A DNA stretch of 64,000 bases from Rhodospirillaceae bacterium (GCA_009772935.1 WOUR01000031.1:1-64000), one strand, 5' to 3'. Counted from the first letter of the stretch, positions 23,459 to 32,896 are shown. Numbers and translations are program-made. Notes: generated by a model from the letters alone, not told the origin.

Positions 23459-23929
23459 TCAGGAAATCAGGTCGGCGAATTCCTCGAACACCGCGTCGTA
23501 GACGGCGCGCTTGAAGGGCACGATCAGCGTCGACAGTTCGGTCGGGGCGATCCAGCGCCAGGCAGCGAATTCCCGGTCGTGCGCGTCGATGTCGATGTCG
23601 GCATCCGTGCCCGTGAAGGCCAGCGCGAACCACTTCTGGGCTTGGCCGCGCCAACGGCCTTTCCAGTGGGCGGGCCGCCGCTCCTCTGGCACCTCGTAGG
23701 AGATCCAGCTGGCGCTCTCGCGCAGCAGCAGCGCCTTGGTCGTGCCGACCTCCTCGTGCAGTTCGCGGCAGGCGGCCTCCACCGGCGTTTCGCCCTTGTC
23801 GATGCCGCCCTGCGGCATCTGCCAGGCATCGGGCTGATTGACGCGGCAGCCGACGAAGACGCGGCGGTCCGCGCCGATCAGCATCAGGCCGACGTTCCGT
23901 CGATACTCGGGTGTGACGGGGGTGGTCAT
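23459..23929 (-). CDS. rppH: RNA pyrophosphohydrolase RppH
   Basis: A Nudix hydrolase of 156 aa that removes pyrophosphate from the 5' end of mRNA to start decay. The start YRRNVGLMLIGADRRVFVG and the WQMPQGGIDKGE segment are diagnostic of RppH. The Nudix box GGIDKGETPVEAACRELHEEVG fits Gx5Ex7REUxEExGU exactly. It is the last gene of the leftward series, 5 bp after the polysaccharide deacetylase-like gene. Confidence 0.95.
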   Translation of the reverse strand: MTTPVTPEYRRNVGLMLIGADRRVFVGCRVNQPDAWQMPQGGIDKGETPVEAACRELHEEVGTTKALLLRESASWISYEVPEERRPAHWKGRWRGQAQKWFALAFTGTDADIDIDAHDREFAAWRWIAPTELSTLIVPFKRAVYDAVFEEFADLIS

Positions 23930-23934
23930 GAACC

Positions 23935-25092
23935 TCAGGGGCGGAGCTGCGCAGGGTGGGCCCGCAAGCGGGTCATGCAGGCGTCGCGGCATTCGAAATG
24001 CCCGATGATCGGCACGAAAGATAGCGCGGTCTTGCCCTCCTGGCCTCTGTACCAGGCGGCGATGGCGGTAATCGCCTCGTCTTCCGGCTGCATCACGCCG
24101 AACGCGTGGCGCGGTGCCCGGCCACGAGCGGTCTCGCTCACCCACGCACCGAGCCGGTCGAGATTGCCGGCCACGCCGTCGCCTGCGAGTTTGTAGTCCA
24201 GCACATCGGTGCTGCGGGCATAGCCTACCCCCAGCTCCTCGGTCAGGCGCTGGATCGGGGTCGCCCCCGGCGCCGGATTGACCTCGATCAGCGCGAGACC
24301 CCGCTCGGCGATTTCCATGACCAGCGGCCGCATCACCGCCTCCGATTGCGCCGCGCGGCCGGGCGGGGAGACGACGAGGCCGACATAGCCTTCGCCGCGC
24401 GCCAGGGTGGCGCGCAGCCGGCGCAGGTTCTCCGGTCCGTCGGCGGTGGCTTCGATCGGCCGGACACCGCGCCCGGCGACGGCGAGATCGTCCATGGGCA
24501 GCATCAGGTAGCTCTCGTGGCCGAACGCGCGGGCCTGGAGCAGCCAGCGCGGCAGGTCGGGCGTGCCGGGCAGGAAGGCCAGGCTGACCTCGGGCGGGAG
24601 GTCCTCTATGGCCCGACGCATCGTGGCCTCGTTGAGTCCGACATTGATCACGAGCAGGCCGAGGCGCGCCGACGGACCCGCCGGATCGAAGCGCCTCGCA
24701 TGGGCGATCCACGGCATCCAGCCTGAAGGCGCAACGCGCGGGAGGCGAAGCCCGTCGGCGGTCGTCTCGACCAGCGCGGCAAGGTCTTCGGCGGGCAGGC
24801 CGCGGAACCCCGATGGCTTTGGCGGGCGCCGCGGCAGCGGCAGGGACTGGATTTCCGCCGGCGCGGGGGCCGTCGTGGCGGCATCTTCGGCAGCGGGCAG
24901 CGGAGCCGAGGCCGCCACGGCGCTGTCGACGATCTGCGGCGTCTTGCCGTCGATATCGCCGAAGGCGATGCCGGCAAAGGCCGCAATCAGGCCGAAGACC
25001 AAAAGGTAAGCCGCGACCAGGCCGCGAGGGTCTGGCCGCTTCTTTGCGACGATCGCGACGCGCCGGCTGGTCCTGGCGGCGGACATGGTCAC
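23935..25092 (-). CDS. Divergent polysaccharide deacetylase family protein
   Basis: A protein of 385 aa with one N-terminal membrane anchor (about residues 25-45), a Pro/Ala-rich periplasmic linker to about 100, and a C-terminal domain of the divergent polysaccharide deacetylase family. LGLLVINVGLNEATMRRAIE opens the domain and HESYLMLPMDD is a conserved inner strand. The family commonly follows ctpA, as here (22 bp). Its enzymatic activity is unproved; a role in periplasmic cell-wall turnover with the CtpA protease is inferred from context. Confidence 0.88.
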   Translation of the reverse strand: MTMSAARTSRRVAIVAKKRPDPRGLVAAYLLVFGLIAAFAGIAFGDIDGKTPQIVDSAVAASAPLPAAEDAATTAPAPAEIQSLPLPRRPPKPSGFRGLPAEDLAALVETTADGLRLPRVAPSGWMPWIAHARRFDPAGPSARLGLLVINVGLNEATMRRAIEDLPPEVSLAFLPGTPDLPRWLLQARAFGHESYLMLPMDDLAVAGRGVRPIEATADGPENLRRLRATLARGEGYVGLVVSPPGRAAQSEAVMRPLVMEIAERGLALIEVNPAPGATPIQRLTEELGVGYARSTDVLDYKLAGDGVAGNLDRLGAWVSETARGRAPRHAFGVMQPEDEAITAIAAWYRGQEGKTALSFVPIIGHFECRDACMTRLRAHPAQLRP

Positions 25093-25114
25093 GCCGTCAT
25101 TCTCCGAAGGCCGG

Positions 25115-26515
25115 TCAGTTGGCCTTGCTGCTGTAGAGCGAGATGCCGCGGATCAGGTCGGCGGCGCGCAGCAGCTGGTAGTCGGCAGCCTGCTCCTTCG
25201 GCGGCTCGTCCGGGTCGCCGGACGGCGTTGCCTGCGGCGCGGTCTGGCCGGCCGCCTTGTCGTCGGGCTTGTCACCCGGCTTGGCGGCTTCCGGCTTGGC
25301 ATCGCCCGGCTTGGCCTGCGGCGGCGCCACCGGCTTTTCGTTCGGGTTGGTGATCGAGCGGCGCAGGTTTTCCTCGCGGAAGTTCGAACGCTGCTGGATG
25401 TTCTCGATCTTCGCGGGCTCGACCTCGATGTCCGGCTTGATGCCTTCCTTCTGGATCGAGCGGCCCGACGGCGTGAAGTAGAGCGCCGTGGTCAGGCGGA
25501 TCGCACCGCCACCGGTCACCTGCATGATGGTCTGGACCGAGCCCTTGCCGAACGAGCGGGTACCGAGAACGATGGCCCGGCGGTGATCCTGCAGCGCGCC
25601 GGCCACGATCTCCGACGCCGAGGCCGAGCCGCCGTTCATCAGCACCACGATCGGCAGGCCGCCCGCGACATCGCCCGGCTTGGCGTTCCAGCGCTGGACC
25701 TCGTCGTTCTTGCGCGCCTTGACCGAGACGATCTCGCCCTTGTCGAGGAAAGCGTCCGACATGGCGATCGCCTGGTCGAGCAGGCCGCCCGGGTTGTTGC
25801 GCAGGTCAATGATGTAGCCCTTGAGCTTGTTGCCGGCTTCCTTCTTGAGCTTCTCGACGGCGTCGAGCACGCCCGGCGTGGTCTGCTCGGTGAAGGAGGT
25901 GACGCGAATGTAGCCGATGTCGCCACCTTCGAGGCGGAACTTGACCGGCTTCACCTTGATGGTCTCGCGGGTCAGCGAGACGTCGAACGGATCCTTGGTG
26001 CCGCGGCGGATCGAGACCTTGATCGGCGTGCCGACCTTGCCGCGCATCCTCTCGACAGCTTCCTGGAGGGTGAGGCCCTGCACCGGCTCGCCATCCAGCG
26101 CGAAGATCAGGTCGCCCGGCTGGATTCCGGCCCGGGAGGCCGGCGTGTCATCGATCGGCGACACGACCTTGATGACACCGTTGTCCATCGTGACCTCGAT
26201 GCCGAGGCCGCCGAATTCACCCTTCGTCTGGACCTGCATGTCCTTGTAGGACTTGGGGTTCATGTAGCTCGAATGCGGATCGAGCGCGCTCAGCATGCCG
26301 TTGATGGCATTCTCGATGAGCTGCTTCTCCTCGACCGGCTCGACATAGTCGCGGCGGATGCGCTCCAGTACGTCACCGAACAGGTTGAGCTGCTGATAGA
26401 GCTCACTCTTGTCGCCGCCGGTGGCCTTCGGGTCGGCGGCCTTGGTCTGCGCGAGGGCGGGAGCAGCGAGGAAGGCCACGGCCGTGGCGAGGGAGGCGAA
26501 GCGCAGAAAGGTCAT
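25115..26515 (-). CDS. ctpA: Carboxyl-terminal processing protease (S41)
   Basis: A periplasmic serine protease of 466 aa with a signal peptide ending ALAQ. It has an N-terminal helical region, a PDZ domain (about 100-170, with GGLGIEVTM and AGIQPGDLI), and the S41 catalytic core: Ser299 in NGGSASASE and Lys324 in FGKGSVQ, 25 residues apart as in known Ctp enzymes. The last 90 residues are a Pro/Lys/Ala-rich low-complexity tail. Substrates are likely envelope proteins or hydrolases. Confidence 0.95.
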   Translation of the reverse strand: MTFLRFASLATAVAFLAAPALAQTKAADPKATGGDKSELYQQLNLFGDVLERIRRDYVEPVEEKQLIENAINGMLSALDPHSSYMNPKSYKDMQVQTKGEFGGLGIEVTMDNGVIKVVSPIDDTPASRAGIQPGDLIFALDGEPVQGLTLQEAVERMRGKVGTPIKVSIRRGTKDPFDVSLTRETIKVKPVKFRLEGGDIGYIRVTSFTEQTTPGVLDAVEKLKKEAGNKLKGYIIDLRNNPGGLLDQAIAMSDAFLDKGEIVSVKARKNDEVQRWNAKPGDVAGGLPIVVLMNGGSASASEIVAGALQDHRRAIVLGTRSFGKGSVQTIMQVTGGGAIRLTTALYFTPSGRSIQKEGIKPDIEVEPAKIENIQQRSNFREENLRRSITNPNEKPVAPPQAKPGDAKPEAAKPGDKPDDKAAGQTAPQATPSGDPDEPPKEQAADYQLLRAADLIRGISLYSSKAN

Positions 26516-26644
26516 TGGGGTGCCTTCAGGAGGGAGTCGCCAGGGGCCTTGAGGGCCCGGCGATCCGGTGTTTCAGCGTGGTTGGAAGATACAGGGGCGT
26601 CTTTGGCAGGATCAAGGCGCCAGGGCCCGGCGCCGCTTCACAAA

Positions 26645-28237
26645 TCAGGCAGAGGCGGCGGCCGCTGGGCGCGGTGCCGCCAGGACGGTCGGTCGGGAGG
26701 CGGTCGAGAGCATCGATCTGCCGGTCATTTCCGCAGGCTGCGGAACGCCCATCAGGGCCAGCATCGTGGGGGCGACATCGGCCAGTTTTCCGTCCGACAA
26801 GGAATGCACCGAGGCGGGGCCGTTGAACAGCAGCGCGGGAACGCGGTTCAACGTGTGCTGGGTGTGCTTCTGGTGCGACTGGTCGTCGTACATCTGCTCG
26901 GCGTTGCCATGGTCGGCGGTGACGAACATGACGCCGCCGGCCGCCTGGATGGCCTGCATCAGCCGTCCGAGACAGCCATCGACGGCTTCGACGGCCTTGG
27001 TGGCCGCGCCGAGGTCACCGGTATGGCCGACCATGTCGGTGTTGGCGTAGTTGACCACGATCAGGTCGAACCTGCCCGAGCCGATCGCCTCGACGAGCTT
27101 GTCGGTCACTTCCGGCGCGCTCATCTCCGGCTTCATGTCGTAGGTCTTGACCTTGGGCGACGGCACGAGGATGCGTTCCTCGCCCTCGAACACACGCTCC
27201 TCGCCGCCGTTGAAGAAGAACGTGACGTGGGCGTACTTCTCGGTCTCGGCGATGCGCAGCTGCTTCAGGCCCGCGCGCGACACCGTCTCGCCGAGGCCCA
27301 TCTTGATGATCTCGGGCGGGAACAGCGTCGTCAGGAACGGGTTGAGGGCGGCTGAATACTCGACCATGCCGACCGCCGCGCCGAAGGCGACGACCCGGTT
27401 GCGGTTGAAGCCGTCGAACCGAGGATCGAGCAGCGCTGTCAGGATCTCCCGCGCGCGATCGGAGCGGTAGTTGAACATCAGCAGGGCGTCGGCGTCCTTC
27501 ATGCCGGCATAACCGTCGATCACCGTCGGCAGGACGAACTCGTCATCGAGCTTGGCGGCATAGGCTTTCTCGACGGCCTCCCTGGGCGTCGTTGCGCTCT
27601 CGCCCCTTGCGTCGACCATCGTGTCGTAGGCCAGGTTCACGCGTTCCCAACGCTTGTCGCGGTCCATGGCGTAGAAGCGGCCGGTCGCGGTGGCGAAGCG
27701 GATCGGCAGGCCGGGTTGCAGCCCTGCCTGGATATGGTCGAGGCATTCCAGCGCGCTACGGGGCGGCATGTCCCGCCCGTCGAGGAACGCATGGATCCAG
27801 ACCGGCACGCCCTGGCCCGCGATCAGGTTGGCGAGGAAGACCAGATGGTCCTGGTGGGCGTGCACGCCGCCCGGCGAAGCGAGGCCCATCAGATGCAGCG
27901 CCGCGCCGCTCTGCTTCAGCCGCGCGATCGTCCCGGCGAGGATGGGGTTCCGCGCCAGCGAGCCGTCCTCGATGGCATTGTCGATGCGCGGCAGGTCGGG
28001 CACGGCGACCCGGCCGGCGCCAAGATTCATGTGTCCCACCTCGGAATTGCCCATCTGGCCCTTGGGCAGGCCGACGAAGCTCTCGGAGGCGTCGATCAGC
28101 CCCTGCGGGCAGCTCGCGACCAGCCGGTCGAAGTTCGGCGTGCGGGCGCCCAGGATCGCATTGTTCGAGGGATCGGTGCGATGACCCCAGCCGTCGAGGA
28201 TACAGAGCAGGACGGGGCGCGGAGCATTGGCAGCCAT
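26645..28237 (-). CDS. gpmI: 2,3-bisphosphoglycerate-independent phosphoglycerate mutase
   Basis: A glycolytic enzyme of 530 aa that interconverts 3- and 2-phosphoglycerate using two metal ions. LCILDGWGHR (metal-binding Asp15) and QMGNSEVGHMNLGAGR (phosphoserine Ser65) are diagnostic, and the C-terminal metal site FVTADHGNAEQM is present. The start overlaps the stop of the upstream secreted-protein gene by one base (TGATG). The 129 bp to ctpA is the largest gap in this part of the series. Confidence 0.96.
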   Translation of the reverse strand: MAANAPRPVLLCILDGWGHRTDPSNNAILGARTPNFDRLVASCPQGLIDASESFVGLPKGQMGNSEVGHMNLGAGRVAVPDLPRIDNAIEDGSLARNPILAGTIARLKQSGAALHLMGLASPGGVHAHQDHLVFLANLIAGQGVPVWIHAFLDGRDMPPRSALECLDHIQAGLQPGLPIRFATATGRFYAMDRDKRWERVNLAYDTMVDARGESATTPREAVEKAYAAKLDDEFVLPTVIDGYAGMKDADALLMFNYRSDRAREILTALLDPRFDGFNRNRVVAFGAAVGMVEYSAALNPFLTTLFPPEIIKMGLGETVSRAGLKQLRIAETEKYAHVTFFFNGGEERVFEGEERILVPSPKVKTYDMKPEMSAPEVTDKLVEAIGSGRFDLIVVNYANTDMVGHTGDLGAATKAVEAVDGCLGRLMQAIQAAGGVMFVTADHGNAEQMYDDQSHQKHTQHTLNRVPALLFNGPASVHSLSDGKLADVAPTMLALMGVPQPAEMTGRSMLSTASRPTVLAAPRPAAAASA

Positions 28238-28836
28238 CACGAGGCCTTCCGGATCTGGGGCTGGGCGCGTTCGACGGCGTTGAACTTGTTGGGGCAGCTC
28301 AGCTCGCGCGGATCGGTGTTGGGATTCTGGTCCGGCACTTCGATGGCGCAGAACACGAACTCGCCGCGTGGCTCGCCGTCGATGCTGACATCGTAGGTGT
28401 AGGTGCCGGGCGGATCGCCGGGGATGATGCACCAGGAGCGCTGCAGCACGCCGTCCTGCACCGTCTCCAGCATCCGCGTCGTGGCCTTGGTCTTGTCGGC
28501 GCTGACTTCGGTTTCCGGGCCTGCGATCACCTGCTCGGCCGGCTGCGAGGTCGTGAGGACCTCCTTCAGCGACACGACCCGGTTGGGGCCGCCGAGATAC
28601 ATGCGCCAGCCGAAGCAGGCGCGGTGGAACAGCAGCGGAATGGCGTTGGTCTCGTAGTGGCGCTGCTTGCCGTCTTCGCCTGTGATCGAGACATAGGGGA
28701 TGCTGCGGACGGGTTTCGCGGCCGGCTTCTGGACGGGCGTCGTCGGCGTCGTCGACTGGGCCAGTGCGGCGCTCGAAGCGGCTGCCAGGAGAAGGGCGGA
28801 CGAGGTGGCCACGAGCCACCGGGGGAGGGGGTGCAT
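28237..28836 (-). CDS. Secreted protein of unknown function
   Basis: A protein of 199 aa with a signal peptide (cleavage near AALAQS), a Thr/Pro-rich stretch and a soluble domain with three Cys. No family is recognised. Features are the ITGEDGKQRHYETNAIPLLF segment and SWCIIPGDPPGTYTYDV, which suggest a small beta-rich periplasmic domain. It is translationally coupled to gpmI through a one-base TGATG overlap, though a glycolytic link is not implied by its localisation. Confidence 0.8.
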   Translation of the reverse strand: MHPLPRWLVATSSALLLAAASSAALAQSTTPTTPVQKPAAKPVRSIPYVSITGEDGKQRHYETNAIPLLFHRACFGWRMYLGGPNRVVSLKEVLTTSQPAEQVIAGPETEVSADKTKATTRMLETVQDGVLQRSWCIIPGDPPGTYTYDVSIDGEPRGEFVFCAIEVPDQNPNTDPRELSCPNKFNAVERAQPQIRKAS

Positions 28837-28900
28837 GGCGCCAATGTAGCCCCGGTTTTTCGTCAGAACAGAGGCAAAATCGCCTTTTCGGGCAGGATCG

Positions 28901-29359
28901 TCAGGCGCGGTGATAGGGATGGCCGGCGAGAAGTTGCTGGGCGCGGTAGATCTGCTCGGCCAGCATCCCGCGGGCCAGCAGGTGGGGCCAGGTCATGGCG
29001 CCAAATGACAGGACCAGAGTGGCTCTTTTCAGCATCGCCTCGGTGTGGCCGTCGGCGCCGCCGATCAGGAAGGCCACGTCCGAGACCGACGTGTCGCGCC
29101 AGCCCCCGAGGCGGGCCGCGAAGCCTTCGCTGTCCAGCACCCTGCCGCGGCGGTCCAGCATCACCAGCGTCGCCCCGGCCGGCGCCGCGTCGAGCAGCAG
29201 CTCGCCTTCGCGCTGCATCAGCTGGGGTGCGGGCAGCTTCCGCTTCTCCTCGAGCTCGCGCAGCACGAGCGGCCAGCGGATGCGGCCGGCATAGTGGTCG
29301 TAAAGGTCCCGCTCCGGCCCGCGCGACGCACGGCCGATGGCGGCGATCGTGATCTTCAA
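28901..29359 (-). CDS. rlmH: 23S rRNA (pseudouridine1915-N3)-methyltransferase RlmH
   Basis: A SPOUT-family methyltransferase of 152 aa that modifies pseudouridine 1915 in helix 69 of 23S rRNA. The SAM-binding trefoil knot is seen in VMLDRRG, FLIGGADGHTEA and the C-terminal LLARGMLAEQIYRAQQLLAG. Length and the YHRA C-terminus match the family. It follows the rsfS reading frame by 22 bp, the usual order in proteobacteria. Confidence 0.96.
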   Translation of the reverse strand: MKITIAAIGRASRGPERDLYDHYAGRIRWPLVLRELEEKRKLPAPQLMQREGELLLDAAPAGATLVMLDRRGRVLDSEGFAARLGGWRDTSVSDVAFLIGGADGHTEAMLKRATLVLSFGAMTWPHLLARGMLAEQIYRAQQLLAGHPYHRA

Positions 29360-29381
29360 CCGAAGCTCACGTCGCCCGAAC

Positions 29382-29840
29382 TCACGACGCGCGCTTGCGG
29401 CGGGCTGCGGGCCTGGCGGCCGCCTTCTTGACGACGGCTTTCTTGACGGCGGCCTTCTTGACCGGCTTGGCGGCGGCCTCGTCCTCGAGCGCCCACATCT
29501 TCTCGAGCGCGTAGAAGGAGCGCGCCTCGGGGCGGAAGACGTGGACGATCACGTCGCCGGCGTCGACCAGCACCCAGTCGCCGGTCTGCTTGCCTTCGAC
29601 GGGAATATAGCCGCGGCCGGACTGCTTGAGCTTGTCGGCGAGATTCTCGGCGATGGCCACCACCTGGCGGGTCGAGCGGCCGGAGGCGATCACCATGTAA
29701 TCGGCGAAGGCCGACTTGCCCTTGAGGTCGATGACGACGATGTCCTCGGCCTTGTTGTCGTCCAGCGACTGGCGCACCAGCTCGAGGAGCGCGTCGGAGT
29801 CTTTGCTTCGATCGGGAAGCGTGCGGGTCTGGTCGGGGAT
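29382..29840 (-). CDS. rsfS: Ribosomal silencing factor RsfS, possible separate product with atypical start
   Basis: The RsfS domain (SLDDNKAEDIVVIDLKGKSA, then ADYMVIASGRSTRQV and GDVIVHVFRPEARSFY) binds ribosomal protein uL14 and blocks subunit joining in starved cells. A good ribosome site, AAAGGAAAG, is followed after three bases by ATC at 29840, exactly where an ATG would give a normal 152-aa protein. No ATG, GTG or TTG occurs before a GTG at 29777, which would remove the first helix. Either ATC serves as a weak start, the GTG is used, or RsfS is made only as a fusion with NadD. Confidence 0.7.
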   Translation of the reverse strand: MPDQTRTLPDRSKDSDALLELVRQSLDDNKAEDIVVIDLKGKSAFADYMVIASGRSTRQVVAIAENLADKLKQSGRGYIPVEGKQTGDWVLVDAGDVIVHVFRPEARSFYALEKMWALEDEAAAKPVKKAAVKKAVVKKAAARPAARRKRAS

Positions 29841-30470
29841 GGTCTTTCCTTTCGATCTGGTCCGTCGGGGCCGCTCGGCGCGGATGGCCGTCGCGGAATG
29901 GCTGTCCAACCTGCTCGGGATAAAGCACCAGGCCGGCGGCTCGCAAGTGGCCAGCCGGCGGGCCTCGGCGGCCTGCAGCTGGAAACGCTCGAAGGTGCGC
30001 GGTGCCGGTGCGGCCAGCGCGGTGTATCCCCACCCGGGGCGCGCGAAGGCGGCGATGGGCACGGTGGCGAACAGATCGCGCCAACCCGCCCAGTCGACGA
30101 GCTGGGGCAGGATGTCGGCGCCCATCAGCCAGACGAACCTGGCATGAGGATAGACGCGTTTCAGCGCCCGCACCGTGTCGAGCGTATAGCGCGTGCCGAG
30201 CAGGAGTTCGGGCGCCTCGACGCGGATGCGCGGATGGCGGGCGACCTGGCGGGCGCGCGCCACGCGCGTGGGCAGCGGCTCCATGCCGTCGCCGCTCTTC
30301 AGCGGGTTCTGCGGCGAGACCAGCCACCACACTTCGTCGAGGCCGAGGCGCTTCAGCGCCTCCAGGCTGATATGCCGGTGGCCGGCATGCGCGGGATTGA
30401 ACGAGCCGCCCAGCAGGCCGATGCGCCGCGCCGTGGCGCGCGGCACGCCCGGCATCGGATGCAGGCTCAT
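29382..30470 (-). CDS. nadD: NadD and RsfS encoded in one continuous reading frame
   Basis: The first ~205 residues are nicotinate-nucleotide adenylyltransferase (NAD synthesis): the HxGH nucleotidyl-transferase motif GGSFNPAHAGH is at 21-31, and the closing SHSATAIR motif is at about 192-199. No stop codon follows. The frame runs through a short basic linker (RPRRTRSKGKT) directly into a complete ribosomal silencing factor, giving 362 aa ending in a Lys/Ala-rich tail. The two genes are normally separate neighbours. This may be a true fusion, or rsfS may still start internally (see the separate entry). A hidden sequence error at the junction cannot be excluded. Confidence 0.85.
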   Translation of the reverse strand: MSLHPMPGVPRATARRIGLLGGSFNPAHAGHRHISLEALKRLGLDEVWWLVSPQNPLKSGDGMEPLPTRVARARQVARHPRIRVEAPELLLGTRYTLDTVRALKRVYPHARFVWLMGADILPQLVDWAGWRDLFATVPIAAFARPGWGYTALAAPAPRTFERFQLQAAEARRLATCEPPAWCFIPSRLDSHSATAIRAERPRRTRSKGKTIPDQTRTLPDRSKDSDALLELVRQSLDDNKAEDIVVIDLKGKSAFADYMVIASGRSTRQVVAIAENLADKLKQSGRGYIPVEGKQTGDWVLVDAGDVIVHVFRPEARSFYALEKMWALEDEAAAKPVKKAAVKKAVVKKAAARPAARRKRAS

Positions 30471-30480
30471 CAGATGGCGC

Positions 30481-31764
30481 TCACGGGCGGAGCGTGCCCT
30501 TGCCGCGCACGATGTTCTTGTAGGTCGTCAGTTCGACCAGCCCGACCGGACCGCGCGCATGCATGCGGTTGGTCGAGATGCCGATCTCGGCGCCCAGGCC
30601 GAACTCGCCGCCGTCGGCGAACTGCGTGCTGGCATTGTGCATCACGATGGCGCTGTCGACCTCGCCCAGGAAGCGCTGCGCCGTCGCCTCGTTGTCTGTG
30701 ACGATCGACTCGGTGTGCTGGCTGCCGTAGCGCGCGATGTGATCGATGGCACCAGCGACGCCGTCGACCGTGGCGACCGAGATGATCGGTTCGAGATATT
30801 CCGTGCGCCAGTCCTTCTCTGTGGCGGCAATCACATGGGGGTCGCGCTTGCGGACCTCGGCATCGCCGCGCACCTCGCAGCCCAGCTCGTGCAGCCTGTC
30901 GAGCACCGGCTTCAGGTGCGTGTCGAGCGCGGCGCGGTCGATCAGCAGCGTCTCGGCGGCGCCGCAGACGCTGACCCGGCGCATCTTGGCGTTGGCCACG
31001 AGATCGCGCGCCATCGCGACGTCGGCGTCGCGGTCGACATATACGTGGCAGATGCCGTCATAGTGGCGCAGCACGGGCACGCGGCTCTCCTGCGTCACGC
31101 GATCGATCAGCGAGCGTCCGCCGCGCGGCACGATCAGGTCGAGCCAGTCCATGGCGCGCAGCATTTCGCCCACCGCCGCGCGGTCGGTCGTCGGCACCAG
31201 CGCCACGCAATCCTCGGGCAGGCCGGCGCCCGCCAGCGCGCGGCGCAGCAGCTCGACGATGGTGCGGGAAGAATGGAAACTGTCGGAGCCGCCGCGCAGC
31301 ACCACGACGTTGCCCGACTTGATGCACAGCGCGCCGGCATCGGCCGTCACGTTGGGCCGCGCCTCGTAGATCACACCGATGATGCCGATGGGCACGCGCA
31401 CGCGGCTGAGCGCCAGCCCGTTGGGCCGCCGCCATTCCTCGATGACGGCGCCGACCGGATCGGGCAGGGCGGCGATGTCGTCGAGGCCCCGGGCCATCGC
31501 CTCGATGCGGGCCTCGTTCAGCAGCAGACGGTCCTGCAGCGCAGCCGTCATGCCGGCGGACTTGGCCGCTTCGATGTCGCGCGCGTTGGCGGCCAGGATC
31601 GAACTCTTTTCGGCGCGAATGAGACGTGCGGCCTCCAGCAGTGCCGCGTTCTTGGCCGTGGTCGGGGCGGTGCGCAGCGCGGCGGCGGCGGCCTTGGCGC
31701 GGCGGCCGAGCTCGGCGACGATGGCCACGACGTCTTCGGCGGCGGGCTTGGTCTGGACGTTCAT
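30481..31764 (-). CDS. proA: Glutamate-5-semialdehyde dehydrogenase
   Basis: The second enzyme of proline synthesis, 427 aa, reducing glutamyl-5-phosphate with NADPH. It has the ALDH fold with IGIIGVIYEARPNVT, the catalytic Cys in RRVSVCGAAETLLID and the C-terminal signature FGLGAEIGISTNRMHARGP. It follows proB by 16 bp. The ATG at 31764 gives the expected N-terminus. Confidence 0.97.
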   Translation of the reverse strand: MNVQTKPAAEDVVAIVAELGRRAKAAAAALRTAPTTAKNAALLEAARLIRAEKSSILAANARDIEAAKSAGMTAALQDRLLLNEARIEAMARGLDDIAALPDPVGAVIEEWRRPNGLALSRVRVPIGIIGVIYEARPNVTADAGALCIKSGNVVVLRGGSDSFHSSRTIVELLRRALAGAGLPEDCVALVPTTDRAAVGEMLRAMDWLDLIVPRGGRSLIDRVTQESRVPVLRHYDGICHVYVDRDADVAMARDLVANAKMRRVSVCGAAETLLIDRAALDTHLKPVLDRLHELGCEVRGDAEVRKRDPHVIAATEKDWRTEYLEPIISVATVDGVAGAIDHIARYGSQHTESIVTDNEATAQRFLGEVDSAIVMHNASTQFADGGEFGLGAEIGISTNRMHARGPVGLVELTTYKNIVRGKGTLRP

Positions 31765-31780
31765 GCGTCGCTCCGTCTGT

Positions 31781-32896
31781 TCACTCGACCACGAGATCGT
31801 CGCGATGGACGATCTCGTCGCGGCCGCGGAACCCCAGCAGCCGTTCGATCTCGACGCTCTTGCGGCCGGCGATGCGGCGCGCGTCCTCGGCGGCATAGGC
31901 GACCAGGCCGCGCGCCAGCACGCGGCCGCCGCGATCCTTCACGTCGACCACGTCGCCGCGCCGGAACTCGCCCGCCACCGCGGTCACGCCGGCCGGCAGC
32001 AGGCTCTTGCCGGTCGACAGCGCGCGCACCGCGCCATCGTCGACGACGAGCGTGCCGGCCGTCTTGAGCGAGCCCTTGATCCACTTCTTGCGCGCCGACA
32101 AAGGCGAGCCCTCGGGCAGGAACCAGCTGCAGCGCGCGGTGCCGTCGATCAGTGCGCCCAGCGCGCCGACGCTGCGGCCGTCGGCGATCGCCATGCGACA
32201 GCCCGCGGCCATGGCGATGCGGCCGGCCATCAGCTTGGTCACCATGCCGCCGTTCGACATCTCGGACGCCGCGACGCCGGCCATCGCCTCGATCTCGGGG
32301 GTGATCTCGCGGACCTCTGGGATGAAGGTCGCCGAGGCGTCGCTGCGCGGGTCGCCGGTATAGAGACCATCGATGTCGGACAGCAGGACCAGCGTGTCGG
32401 CCGAGATCATCTCGGCGACGCGGGCGCCCAGGCGATCGTTGTCGCCGAAGCGGATCTCGTCGGTCGCGACCGTGTCGTTCTCGTTGATGACCGGGATGGC
32501 GCCCAGTCCCAGCAGCGTCGCCATGGTCTGGCGCGCGTTGAGGTAGCGGCGACGCTCCTCCGAATCGTTCAGCGTCAGCAGGATCTGCGCCACGGTGATG
32601 CCGTGCCGCGCCAGCGCCTCCTGGTAGGCCTGGGCGAGGCGGATTTGCCCCGTGGCCGCCGCCGCCTGGCTCTCCTCGAGACGCAGCGGGCCAGCGGCGA
32701 GCTTCAGATGCGTGCGGCCGAGGCGAATGGCGCCGGACGAGACCAGTACGACCTCGCAGCCACCTTTGTGCAGGCGGGCGACGTCGTTGGTCAGGGCCTC
32801 GAGCCAGTCGCGCCGGACCTCGCCCTTCGTCTCGTCGACCAGGATCGAGGAGCCGATCTTGACGACCAGCCGCCGCGCGCCGGCGAGCGGAGTCAT
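31781..32896 (-). CDS. proB: Glutamate 5-kinase
   Basis: The first, usually proline-inhibited, step of proline synthesis, 371 aa. The amino-acid kinase domain has [13 protein letters not shown] at the start, VSSGAIRLG, and GTGGMVTKL-like [18 protein letters not shown] around residue 215. A C-terminal PUA domain (about 280-360) is present, as in the long bacterial forms. The start overlaps obgE by 4 bp (ATGA), suggesting coupled translation. Confidence 0.97.
   Translation of the reverse strand: MTPLAGARRLVVKIGSSILVDETKGEVRRDWLEALTNDVARLHKGGCEVVLVSSGAIRLGRTHLKLAAGPLRLEESQAAAATGQIRLAQAYQEALARHGITVAQILLTLNDSEERRRYLNARQTMATLLGLGAIPVINENDTVATDEIRFGDNDRLGARVAEMISADTLVLLSDIDGLYTGDPRSDASATFIPEVREITPEIEAMAGVAASEMSNGGMVTKLMAGRIAMAAGCRMAIADGRSVGALGALIDGTARCSWFLPEGSPLSARKKWIKGSLKTAGTLVVDDGAVRALSTGKSLLPAGVTAVAGEFRRGDVVDVKDRGGRVLARGLVAYAAEDARRIAGRKSVEIERLLGFRGRDEIVHRDDLVVE

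Noticed and set aside
25085-27355. Long rightward open frame opposite ctpA and gpmI
   Set aside because: It is a shadow frame of two well-identified genes, caused by high GC content.
30481-31764. ProA active-site CysGly instead of CysAsn
   Set aside because: The catalytic Cys is intact, and this variation is compatible with normal ProA proteins, so it is not treated as a defect.
30193-32067. Long rightward open frame opposite proA-proB
   Set aside because: It is antisense to proline genes with clear catalytic motifs and has Arg/Ala-rich composition.
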